DNA of 64,000 nucleotides, taken from contig JAHBVV010000015.1 of assembly GCA_019637335.1 (NCBI GenBank), positions 62,001-126,000 on the forward strand, read 5' to 3'. The notes below the pieces were generated by a model, which was given only the letters and a program-made list of their open reading frames with translations, did no database searches and had not been told where the DNA came from. A program made the translations under genes and the position numbers. This DNA comes from Candidatus Hydrogenedentota bacterium. Lineage in GTDB: Bacteria; Hydrogenedentota; Hydrogenedentia; Hydrogenedentales; JAEUWI01. Positions 43,601-50,854 of this stretch are shown here, piece after piece; position 1 is the first letter of the stretch; every line of letters begins with the position of its first letter.

Positions 43601-43912
43601 CAGTTCCGGCGCGTCGGGCGCGCGCATGGCGTGGCGCACGTCCTCCACCGGGTGCCCGGGATACGAGGCGAGCCCCGCGCCGAAGCGCCCTTCGGGAACC
43701 CGCGCCGCGCCGTCCAGCACGCCGTCATGCCCCTTTCCCGAGGCATCGGCAACGGCGCCGCCCTCGCCCTCGAAGTTCCAGAACGCGATGACGTGTTCGC
43801 CCGCCGCGTCGTCGCCCGTGTAAGCCGACTCCCACGGCTCGGCCTGCTGCGCGGCGGCGGCAGAAGCGAGAGCAATCACAAGAAGGGCGCTGAAGAAGAA
43901 CTGGGGTCGCAT
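40655..43912 (-). CDS. Large secreted protein: LamG domain plus glycosidase-like barrel
   Basis: A 1,085-residue exported protein. A signal peptide (FFFSALLVIALASAAAAQ) is followed by a LamG/concanavalin-like jelly roll (about 40-235: VIAFWNFEGEGG, DGVLDG, FTAEMWIRPSE, GTIDEVRL). A linker Ig-like domain precedes a long region opening PVVMWGVGGVEGVVEELPRLKELGFTHCLGL, which looks like a TIM barrel, then a GH42-style class-I-amidotransferase-like domain (YRVLVLADCDVLPRSIVDAVRAFQQGGGIVVGDE). The C-terminus is beta-rich. It likely acts on complex glycans. I cannot place it in a GH family or name catalytic acids. Start ATG 43912. Confidence 0.82.
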   Translation of the reverse strand: MRPQFFFSALLVIALASAAAAQQAEPWESAYTGDDAAGEHVIAFWNFEGEGGAVADASGKGHDGVLDGAARVPEGRFGAGLASYPGHPVEDVRHAMRAPDAPELSPRGAFTAEMWIRPSEAIADYPDSFLLDKKYVAHDDYQWILGPADGSGLRRMRVVLGFGEDSETWWDGGGLSYEPGVWRHVAFTYDGAGTVQFFRDGRSVGRSTKPGRGPVHPGAHGLSIGDRVGSLYHGFPGTIDEVRLTEGAREFRPLVVSAAHVRTAWGRMEADARLGFTLTNARRAPLTGVTATVRVPGMPEQAYTLPELAPGGSADVAYALDTSLRPGEYAVAVTYATGPEETAYRNTDTFPVTIVPRQPPHRMPVVMWGVGGVEGVVEELPRLKELGFTHCLGLRCDYDAVWRAGAPVPAQDSRNLDASYRMLDRAFAEDFGVIISLGVGHWLDAKTELLRIGRDGAPYERVNPCCLTPGLLDFSKNVGQSVAQSYGDFPAFQAALINTEVRDSSQVCFHEHDRAAYRAATGREIPEEAQHKNGVRWSEIPDFRPDRAVPDDHELLQYYRWFWKVGDGWNAMHSAVHDGLREAGDDFWTFFDPAVRVPSIWGSGGNVDYLSHWTYSYPDPERIGLAADELFAMARGGRTGQDVMKMTQIIWYRSQTAPAEGTVAAAQSAWEDYDPDAAYITIAPAHLRQAFWSKIARPVKGIMYHGWQSLVPAEGGSVYRYTHPETRHALKELAATVVRPLGPTLLQTPAAPSDVAFLESFTSEMFAGRGTYGWGGSWGADAYHILRFAGLQPEIVFEESLQRDGLDRYRVLVLADCDVLPRSIVDAVRAFQQGGGIVVGDERLCPAIAPDITIPVYTRVKQADVDKAALLERAAALREQLAGRYAWPVRSSNPEVLTYRRAYGSSEYLFAINDHREFGSYVGSHGLVMENGLPATTTIDLARAGHVYDLVASREIPVTPAEDGTRFDLQLEPGGGRMLLVTARPIASIAVSGPEEAQRGKPVALTVTVADAESQPVDAVVPVELDIRDPDGRAAEFSGYYGAKDGVLRVDLQIAPNDTPGMWSARAREGATGQAAWHFFRVGGD

Positions 43913-44075
43913 CGGAATTCCTCGGGTTGAAAGCCAACCCGGGGAGTATGGCGCCCGCTCGACCGCCGGGACAAGAAGCGTGGGAGCTGCGACCGGCGCG
44001 CAACGGCACGCGCGGGCGGGCCGCCCCCGAAACCGCGCCGCACGCGCCCCGAATTCGTCTCGTAACGCCTTCGCT

Positions 44076-45227
44076 TTACTCGTCCACGATAATCAAATCT
44101 TCCTTCGCCGGCAGCGGCGGGAACGGGTTGTGCGGCTCCAGCTGGTACCAGTACGCCACCGACGCCAGGTCGTCCTGCAGCGGCAGGTAGCGGCCCTCGC
44201 TCTGCCAGCCGAGACTCTGGATGGTAATCCGCAGATCCTTTTCAAACCGGACCGGATCCGTGATGTGCCAGCGGTACTGGCCGAAGCGGCGTTGCGGGCC
44301 CTCGTAGTTTTCCACGTGGTAGAAGCCGGTGTAGGGGCTGGTAAAGCTCTCGTAGCGCACCTTGCCGTCGACTTCATGCTCCGAGTAGCCGTAGGACCCG
44401 CAGAAATAGTCCTCCTCGCCCGTGCCGCAGATCGTCGGGAAGTCCGTGTCGCCGTCCATATAGAACTTGATCTCGCCCTCGCCCCACCAGCCCGGGCTGT
44501 TCGCCCCATGGGCCAGGTACGTTCCCACGTAATTGCCCCGGCCCTGGATCCCGTCCACAATCGTGTAGTCCTCCTTCTCGGGCAGCGGGTTCACGCGGCG
44601 GAACTGCGCGTGGAAGTACGGCGTGTTCTCCGGCACGGCCTCCAGCGAATAGTCGATCTGGTAATAGACCGTCGCCCGCTTCTCGCCCAGGTTCTCCATC
44701 GTGACCTTCGCGCCCTTCCGGAACGGCATCTGCCAGTACGAATTGAAGCCGCTGCGCGGGTTCACGCATACCGCCAGGGACGTGATCCGCGGCTCGTTGC
44801 CCATGCCCCAGCCCGCCGCGAAGAAATCGCCCACCGGAACCTCCACCGAAGGCGTCTCCTCGCCGTCCCAGTAGAAGCGCAGGATCATCAGGCGGTAATC
44901 GCCCACCGGTGTCATCCAGATATGGTTGATCACGCCGGATTCGTTAATCTCGCCCAGCGTGAACGTCGTTCCCGGCTCAATGTGCACATAGGGATTCACC
45001 TTCCAACCCTGCCCCAGCTCCCGCGCGGCACGCGACGCCGTGCCCTCCTCCAGCGTCGCCATACCCCCCTTCCCCTTCTCGCCCGTGAAATTCTCCGGGC
45101 TGATGGATCGGGTCTTGGCGTCCTTCAGCTGGTACAGATGGTCCAACGTGTTCGTTTGCGCGTGCACGGCGGCGGCTCCCATGGTCATCAACAAGGCGGT
45201 GGTCAGCAGACAGATGGCTCGTTTCAT
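44076..45227 (-). CDS. DUF2961/GH172 family secreted glycosidase
   Basis: A 383-residue exported protein of DUF2961, now glycoside hydrolase family 172 (difructose dianhydride and arabinofuranosidase activities). Signal peptide (MKRAICLLTTALLMTMGAAAVHAQ). Family blocks are visible: ISPENFTGEKGKGG, GVINHIWMT, LRFYWDGEETPSVEVPVGDFFAAGWG, GWWGEGEIKFYMDGD, TICGTGEEDYFCGSYGYSE and RWHITDPVRFEKDLRI. The length is usual for the family; members work as oligomers. Start ATG 45227 follows GGGAGA. It is transcribed leftwards just ahead of the large LamG gene (163 bp), so the two may serve one glycan pathway. Confidence 0.92.
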   Translation of the reverse strand: MKRAICLLTTALLMTMGAAAVHAQTNTLDHLYQLKDAKTRSISPENFTGEKGKGGMATLEEGTASRAARELGQGWKVNPYVHIEPGTTFTLGEINESGVINHIWMTPVGDYRLMILRFYWDGEETPSVEVPVGDFFAAGWGMGNEPRITSLAVCVNPRSGFNSYWQMPFRKGAKVTMENLGEKRATVYYQIDYSLEAVPENTPYFHAQFRRVNPLPEKEDYTIVDGIQGRGNYVGTYLAHGANSPGWWGEGEIKFYMDGDTDFPTICGTGEEDYFCGSYGYSEHEVDGKVRYESFTSPYTGFYHVENYEGPQRRFGQYRWHITDPVRFEKDLRITIQSLGWQSEGRYLPLQDDLASVAYWYQLEPHNPFPPLPAKEDLIIVDE

Positions 45228-45789
45228 GATTCAATTCTCCCCGGTTGGGTTGGCATACACGCCTGATTGTAGATCCGGGACGGAAAGCAGGCAAGTTTTC
45301 CGGCTTGGATCGCCCCCGCTCCTGAGGAAGGCTGCATCGTCCAAAGGCTCCACCCGGACGCGCCGCGATTAACGCCTCGGAAAGAGCTGGTTTTGCTGAG
45401 AGCACGCTCAGCCGCATGCCGCGGCCCCGGCCGCACCCAGGCCCGGAGAGCGGAATGGACTACCAGCCTGTGTGTGGTTTCGGTATTGCTCAGCAATGGA
45501 ATTAACTCGCCGCGGGCGCCCATGGGGACCGTTGTCTGCCCTCCCCGCTGCTCAAGCCCGCTCACTATGGTGTAAGGAGGTCAGCCGTCGGCAAATCGAG
45601 TTCCTCCACCACGCATTGTACCCGCCCACAAAAACCACCCACATCTAGCACCCAAAGGACGAACTTGATTGAATCCTGTTGAAAATCAAGCCTTGGCAAT
45701 GTATCCTGAAGACGCGGAGTTTCAGGCGCATTGGACTCGAGTTGCGTCATGCCAGCTAAGTGGTGCAATCAGCAATAGGAGTACTTGTC
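45228..45789. other. Gene-poor stretch at the edge of a lower-GC island
   Basis: About 560 bp between the GH172 gene and the small Fic-associated ORF. GC falls from the left (GC-rich) to the right (close to even), marking the border of a probably acquired segment. A 61-codon minus-strand frame at 45565-45750 (ending VVEELDLPTADLLTP) reads like protein but has no clear ribosome site, and I do not call it. No RNA or clear repeat seen. Confidence 0.4.
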
Positions 45790-45993
45790 ATGGCGGATCG
45801 CAAGCAGTTCTTAAACGTACGAGATACGCGCCCTCGTCTTCTTGAATTGTTGAATAAAGCTAAAACGCAAGACGTGTCGGAGGAAGAATTGAGGGAACAG
45901 CGAATAAGTTTTGCTTTTGGCAATGCGCCCGACTCAACGCTCATCACCAAAGATTCTGTGCGCCAGTCGTCGCATAGGATTCGCCTGAAATAG
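45790..45993 (+). CDS. Small antitoxin-like protein upstream of fic
   Basis: A 67-residue protein whose ATG (45790) follows TAGGAG. A charged helix (LLELLNKAKTQDVSEEELREQRISFAFGN) is followed by a basic tail. Its place 61 bp before a class I-like Fic gene matches Fic toxin/antitoxin pairs, in which a short partner supplies the inhibitory (S/T)xxxE(G/N) helix. The best match here is SFAFGN, which has Gly where Glu is needed, so inhibition by the standard Arg-Glu bridge is uncertain. The local GC is lower than the flanks, consistent with transfer. Confidence 0.6.
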   Translation: MADRKQFLNVRDTRPRLLELLNKAKTQDVSEEELREQRISFAFGNAPDSTLITKDSVRQSSHRIRLK

Positions 45994-46054
45994 GGCTCTC
46001 ACATAACAATAGGCGGCTCTTGTTAAATCGGCGTTCCTGGAGAGAGGGGTATTC

Positions 46055-46651
46055 ATGTCAGTTCGTGAGAGTGACGATCCAGAACTTCATGCCCGGATTC
46101 AAGAGCAGAACCTTCTTCGCCAATATGACCTCCTCACCAATTGTATGGAGATTGGTTTTGCCAAGGGAATAGAGGCCTTTGACAAGTATACCCTGTGGGC
46201 GCTGAATGGTGTTGCGGTTGCAAACATTGCCCAGTTTGGCGGCCGCTACCGGGAACAGCCAATTTACGTTGCCAATCACATTCCTCCCCATTTTGAAAAA
46301 GTGCCCCACCTGATGGATCAATGCCTGTCAATGGTCCATGAGAACTGGACGATCATTAATCATCCAACATACCTAGCAGCATATGTACTTTGGCGCATGA
46401 ACTGGATACATCCTTTCATTGAAGGTAATGGCCGAACTGCACGGGCGGCTTGCTATTATCTCCTTTGCATGAAGCACGGAAGGCTTCTTCCGGGGCAAAA
46501 GATTGTTCCCGAGCGAATTCGGGATAATCGCCAACCGTATTACGAAGCGCTACGGGCCGCGGATGTCAAGTGGAGTGAAGGCCAGCTTGACGTTTCGGCA
46601 CTTGCTGAATACCTCGAAGAATTGCTTGAGGCGCAATTGATTGATGATTAG
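46055..46651 (+). CDS. Fic/DOC family protein, stand-alone catalytic domain
   Basis: A 198-residue Fic protein. The core motif is HPFIEGNGRTAR at 119-130; the usual Asp/Glu position is Glu. I see no internal inhibitory S/T-xxx-E helix before the core, so it fits class I Fic toxins that need a separate antitoxin, presumably the 67-residue protein just upstream. AMP transfer to a host protein, for example a topoisomerase as in FicT, would arrest growth. Start ATG 46055 lies behind GGAGAGAGG. Codon use is less GC-biased than neighbouring genes, supporting horizontal gain of the two-gene module. Confidence 0.87.
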   Translation: MSVRESDDPELHARIQEQNLLRQYDLLTNCMEIGFAKGIEAFDKYTLWALNGVAVANIAQFGGRYREQPIYVANHIPPHFEKVPHLMDQCLSMVHENWTIINHPTYLAAYVLWRMNWIHPFIEGNGRTARAACYYLLCMKHGRLLPGQKIVPERIRDNRQPYYEALRAADVKWSEGQLDVSALAEYLEELLEAQLIDD

Positions 46652-46835
46652 TTAGAGCGGTTGATCGAAATCTCCATATCGGCGAAGCGCAACGCTGCTA
46701 CGCCATTGCATAAAGTTCCGATTTCAATCGGATCAAACGCTATACGTGACCTGATAGTACGTACCAATCGCTGTTCGTTCTGCCTCAATTCACCGGGAAA
46801 GTCTCCAAATCATCATTTGTAGAGGAGTAATGTCG

Positions 46836-48347
46836 ATGCGTCTCGTTGTGGCAATCTGTGCCTTGTATTGCCTTGCGCTCCCCGCCCTCGCCGATCCCCC
46901 CGCGCCCCTCTTCGCGGGCGTCGCCAGGTCGGACATCTCCCGCGCCGAAGAGGGGCTGCGCATCAACGATCCGGTCTACGCGAAGGCCCTGGTCCTCCAG
47001 CAGGCCGATGTGACCGTCGCCATTGTCGCGATGGACGTCACCGCCATCGGCGGAATCGGCGAAGTGACGGACGCCTTCCTGCCGGAGCTGCGCGCGCGCA
47101 TCGAGGCGGAGCTGGGCATCCCGCCGCTCCACGTGCTGGTCAACGCCTCCCACAACCACCCCCCGCACAATTTCCTGTGCTCCCACGAGGAGCAGGTCGC
47201 CCGCGCGTTCGACGCGGTCAAGCGGGCGCACGGCGCCATGGAGCCCGTCACGGCGGGCGCGGGCGCGGGCCACGAGGACCGCATCTCGATGAACCGCACG
47301 TTGCGCCTGAAGGACGGCACGGGCTGGACCATCCGCCACAGCAACCCCTCCCCGCCGGATGAGGTCGTCGAGAGCGTGGGGCCGATCGACCCGGAAATCG
47401 GCGTGCTCCGGCTGGACCGACAGGACAGCTCCCCGCTGGCCGTGCTCTACAACTTCGCGTGCCACCCCTACGTCACCGTCCCCGAGGGCGGCGTCACCTC
47501 CGACTACCCCGGCTTCGCCTCGGAGGTCATCGAGGACAACCTGCCGGGCGCCATGGCGATCTTTATCCAGGGCGCGGGCGGCGACATCACCCCGATCCTC
47601 TACAAGGACGTCAACCGCGCGCGCGACTCGGCGCCGGAGGGGCGCATCCTCGGCCTGTCCACGCTGAAGGCCGCCCGCGCCATCGCCACCAGCCCCGCGG
47701 AGCTGCGGGTGATCAATGAACCGCTGCGCCTGCCCCGAAAGGACGACTTCGACGCGCGCGTGGCCGAACTGGAGGCGGATCAGGCCCGGCTTCTCGCCTC
47801 GCTTCGCGGCACGAGCCTGAACCTGAAGACCTTTGTGCCGCTGTATATCAAGCACCTGATGGACCCGGAGCAGCCGCTGGACTACAAGTACCGCTACCTC
47901 CAGTCGGAATCCATCGGCGCCGATGAGTTCACCCTGATCGACCAGCAGAACCGCGCGCACCTGGACAAGTACATCCGAAACATCCGCGCCATGGAGCAGC
48001 TCGCACGCATTCAGGACAAGATCGCCACCCTCCGGCGCCACCAGAAGATCAACGCCGACTCCGGCGAGGAAACCGTCGCGACGGAGGTCATGGGCGTTCG
48101 GATCGGGGATTTTGTGCTGGTGTCCTCGCCGACCGAAATGCTCACGGCCGTCGGCCTCAACGTGAAGAACGCCTCCCCCTTTGACCATACCTTCATCGCC
48201 GCCTACTCCAACGGCTACATCCACTACGGCCCCCCCGCCTCGGAGTACCCCATGGGCGGCTACGAAGTCGTCGAGTGCCTCCTGGCGCCCGACTGGCAGG
48301 CGCTCTACGAGGAAAAGGCGGCCAACGTCCTGAAGGCGCTGGAGTAA
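46836..48347 (+). CDS. Neutral ceramidase-like secreted protein
   Basis: A 503-residue exported protein similar to the N-terminal catalytic region of neutral/alkaline ceramidases. Signal peptide (LVVAICALYCLALPALA). Zinc-site blocks appear: ASHNHPPHN (His pair), FACHPYVTVPEGGVTSDYPGFASEVIE and IQGAGGDITPI (matching NGDVSPN of ceramidases). It may deacylate ceramide or a related N-acyl lipid. The C-terminal Ig-like domain of true ceramidases is missing. Start ATG 46836 is preferred over 46830 because AGAGGAG (46821-46827) is then eight bases away. Four bases separate it from corA, whose ribosome site lies in its last codons. Confidence 0.85.
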   Translation: MRLVVAICALYCLALPALADPPAPLFAGVARSDISRAEEGLRINDPVYAKALVLQQADVTVAIVAMDVTAIGGIGEVTDAFLPELRARIEAELGIPPLHVLVNASHNHPPHNFLCSHEEQVARAFDAVKRAHGAMEPVTAGAGAGHEDRISMNRTLRLKDGTGWTIRHSNPSPPDEVVESVGPIDPEIGVLRLDRQDSSPLAVLYNFACHPYVTVPEGGVTSDYPGFASEVIEDNLPGAMAIFIQGAGGDITPILYKDVNRARDSAPEGRILGLSTLKAARAIATSPAELRVINEPLRLPRKDDFDARVAELEADQARLLASLRGTSLNLKTFVPLYIKHLMDPEQPLDYKYRYLQSESIGADEFTLIDQQNRAHLDKYIRNIRAMEQLARIQDKIATLRRHQKINADSGEETVATEVMGVRIGDFVLVSSPTEMLTAVGLNVKNASPFDHTFIAAYSNGYIHYGPPASEYPMGGYEVVECLLAPDWQALYEEKAANVLKALE

Positions 48348-48351
48348 CCCC

Positions 48352-49440
48352 ATGCGACGCAAACGCCGGCGGAAGACCCACCGCGAATCGCCCTTCGAAA
48401 ACAAGGCCGGCCAATCCCCCGGCACCGCCATCTTCATCGGCGAGCGAAAACAGGATGAGACGCACCTCGAAGTGATGCGCTATTCGGCCGACCGCGTGGA
48501 GGAAATCCGGGACGCCACCCTGGCCGATTGCCGACCGCCGGACAATGGCGCCGACGTCGTCTGGGTCAATGTATTCGGCATCCACGACGTCGAACTCATC
48601 GGCGCGCTCGGCGATCGCTTCCAGATCCACCCGCTCACCCTCGAGGACATCGTCAACACCTCGCAGCGCCCGAAGACCGAAGAGTTCGACGACTACTTCT
48701 TCGTCGTGCTGAAGATGCTCAACTACATCCCGGATCACCGCGATATCGAAATCGAGACCATGAGCCTCATCCTCGGCCGCAATTTCGTGCTCTCCTTCCA
48801 GGAACGCCAGGGCGATGACTTCGAGCCCGCCCGCGAGCGGATACGCACCGGAAAGGGCCGCATCCGCCGGATGGCCGCGGACTACCTGGCCTACGCCCTC
48901 ATGGACGCCGTGGTCGACGGATACTTCGTGGCGCTGGAGCAAATCGGCGACCACATCGAGATCATCGAAGACGAAATCGTCACCGCGCCCGCCCCTAGAC
49001 ACATGCAGGAAATTCACCGCCTCAAGCGCGAAATCCTCTTCATTCGCAAGTCCGTCTGGCCGCTCCGCGAAGAGGTCTCTTCGCTTTTGAAGACGGATTC
49101 CCCCCTCATCCGGAACGAAACCCGCGTCTACCTGCGCGACGTCTACGACCACACCATCCGCGTGATCGACATGGTCGAGACCTGCCGCGACATCCTCAGC
49201 AGCATGCACGACACCTACCTCACCAGCGTGAGCAACCGGATGAACGAGGTCATGAAGGTGCTCACCATCATCGCCACCATCTTCATTCCGCTCACGTTTG
49301 TCGTGGGCGTCTACGGCATGAACTTCCAGCACATGCCCGAGCTCGCCTGGCGCTGGGGCTATTTCGGCGTCTGGAGCTTCATGCTCGCGCTATCCGCCGG
49401 CATGATCCTCTACTTCCGCAAACGCGGCTGGCTGGGATGA
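48352..49440 (+). CDS. corA: CorA family magnesium/cobalt transporter
   Basis: A 362-residue CorA channel. A large N-terminal cytoplasmic domain contains WVNVFGIHDVELIGALGDRFQIHPLTLEDI, followed by a long helix and two C-terminal TM helices (about 300-322 and 333-353). The ion-selectivity motif YGMNF lies at the end of TM1, as in all CorA proteins. It imports Mg2+ (or Co2+) as a pentamer driven by membrane potential. The basic N-terminus (MRRKRRRKTHRES) is unusual but plausible. Start ATG 48352 is coupled to the ceramidase gene by GGAG in its last codons. Confidence 0.95.
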   Translation: MRRKRRRKTHRESPFENKAGQSPGTAIFIGERKQDETHLEVMRYSADRVEEIRDATLADCRPPDNGADVVWVNVFGIHDVELIGALGDRFQIHPLTLEDIVNTSQRPKTEEFDDYFFVVLKMLNYIPDHRDIEIETMSLILGRNFVLSFQERQGDDFEPARERIRTGKGRIRRMAADYLAYALMDAVVDGYFVALEQIGDHIEIIEDEIVTAPAPRHMQEIHRLKREILFIRKSVWPLREEVSSLLKTDSPLIRNETRVYLRDVYDHTIRVIDMVETCRDILSSMHDTYLTSVSNRMNEVMKVLTIIATIFIPLTFVVGVYGMNFQHMPELAWRWGYFGVWSFMLALSAGMILYFRKRGWLG

Positions 49441-49450
49441 CTTTGAGGGA

Positions 49451-49470
49451 CTCAGACATTCCTGTCTGAG
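49451..49470. repeat. Short perfect hairpin between corA and the DUF1080 gene
   Basis: Arms CTCAGACA and TGTCTGAG with loop TTCC, followed by AAAAAT. On the minus strand the sequence before it is T-rich, but neither direction gives a convincing T-run after the stem, so I record it as a palindrome. It lies between convergent genes and may still stall transcription. Confidence 0.45.
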
Positions 49471-49575
49471 AAAAATCAAGGCTGCAGACGCTCCGGGCGA
49501 ACCCATCCCGTCGAAGCAGGCACACGCGATGCGCACCCTCCCGATCCGCCATTCCGCCGAATGTCCAACGCGGCT

Positions 49576-50436
49576 TCAGTCCGCCAGCGGCCGCACCCAC
49601 ACATTCCGGAAATTCACCGGATTCCCGTGATCCTGAAACTGGATCGGGCCCGTATCGCCATGGGGCACGTACTCGCTGATGGAGCTGCCGCCCTCCCAGC
49701 CCGTGCCGCCCGTCAGCTCCACGTGATCGTGGACCAGCACGCCGTTGTGCAGCACCGTAAACGTCGCCCGCTTCACCACCTTGTCCCCCTCGAAGATCGG
49801 ACGGTGAAAAATAATGTCGTAGCTCTGCCACTCGCCCGGCTTGCGGCACGCGTTCACCAGCGGGATGTGCCGCCCGTACAGCGCCGCGCACTGCCCGTCC
49901 GGGTACGTCGTGTTGTTGTACGAATCCAGCACCTGGATCTCGTACTGGCCCATCAGAAACACGCCGCTGTTCCCCCGGCCCTGTCCATCGCCCTCCACCT
50001 GCGCCGGCGTCTGAAACTCCACGTGCAGCTGCACCGAACCAAATTCCTGCTTCGACTGGATGTAGCCCGAGCCTTCCGTCGGCTGCATCGCCCCATCCTT
50101 CAGGATCCACTTCGTCGGCGTCCCATCCGTCGCCGTCCAGTTGTCCAGGCTCGTCCCGTCAAACAGCACGATCGCGTCCGAAGGAGCCGCGGCAATGAAA
50201 TCGCCCGCGGGCGCCGGCCCCGGATCCACCACCTTCGGCTGCGGCACAATCGCGGGATCGTCCTCGTGCACCATGATCCCGTCGATCGTCATGTACTTCA
50301 CCTCCTTCAGCTCGCCCTGGTCGTTCACCTCCATCTTCGTCCAGCGTTTTACTTCCGGTTTGTCGAAATCGGCGTGGGCGGCGAAGGCGCTCATCAGTAC
50401 GGCGCCACAGGCGGCAAAAACAACGGGCTTACGCAT
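49576..50436 (-). CDS. DUF1080 secreted protein (3-keto-disaccharide hydrolase-like)
   Basis: A 286-residue exported protein. Signal peptide (MRKPVVFAACGAVLMSAFAAHA), a 70-residue linker domain, then a DUF1080 jelly roll: IVLFDGTSLDNWTATDG, KWILKDGAMQ, FGSVQLHVEFQTP, RGNSGVFLMGQYEIQVLDSY and PIQFQDHGNPVNFRNVWVRPL. DUF1080 proteins resemble GH16-type lectin folds, and members act on 3-keto-glucosides made by Gfo/Idh/MocA-type oxidoreductases. This fits the Tat oxidoreductase elsewhere in the window, though the two genes are not adjacent. Start ATG 50436 follows GGGAGA. Confidence 0.93.
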   Translation of the reverse strand: MRKPVVFAACGAVLMSAFAAHADFDKPEVKRWTKMEVNDQGELKEVKYMTIDGIMVHEDDPAIVPQPKVVDPGPAPAGDFIAAAPSDAIVLFDGTSLDNWTATDGTPTKWILKDGAMQPTEGSGYIQSKQEFGSVQLHVEFQTPAQVEGDGQGRGNSGVFLMGQYEIQVLDSYNNTTYPDGQCAALYGRHIPLVNACRKPGEWQSYDIIFHRPIFEGDKVVKRATFTVLHNGVLVHDHVELTGGTGWEGGSSISEYVPHGDTGPIQFQDHGNPVNFRNVWVRPLAD

Positions 50437-50854
50437 AATCTCAGGATCTCCCTGGTTGGCAATCGACTTCTGGGAATGCTCCGCTAACCTTAATACACGC
50501 GCGCACTAGAGCGCAACAGGGGGAGTGCATCGGGCTGGCAAAGACGCCAAACGCTGGAACCAAGGCGCCAAACCAGCCCGAGGCTGTGCCCGAAAAAGCT
50601 GCTCCGTAATTTCAAAAGGAGCCACGGGCGCCACGTTCAAGCTCCGCGGCTCCGCCGCGAAGGCTTGAGCGTGCGAGACTCCAGTAGAGCCCCAACAGTC
50701 AGGGGCAGTGTTTCATCCTTAACGGGTGACGCAACGCGTCATGAAAGACTGCGCTGAAAAACTAGGGACCCCACCCATATTGGCCAGACAGGCCTCCACC
50801 GCTCATTGACAGTTGAAATCCGTTCATCTGGCCTCGGGCGCCTCCTTGAGCTCG
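50437..50854. other. Gene-free leader of the orphan Rhs fragment
   Basis: 418 bp with no gene. It contains a small hairpin at about 50653-50669 (CGCGGCTCCGCCGCG) and a dyad TGACGC-AAC-GCGTCA near 50726-50741, both in low-complexity GC-rich text. The Rhs homology with the second copy begins only at about 50868, so the sequence between 50750 and 50868 is foreign to the Rhs core and marks a recombination joint. Confidence 0.4.

Noticed and set aside
45565-45750. 61-codon minus-strand ORF before the Fic module
   Set aside because: The sequence reads like protein but it has no convincing ribosome site and no recognisable domain, so I mention it only in the gap entry.
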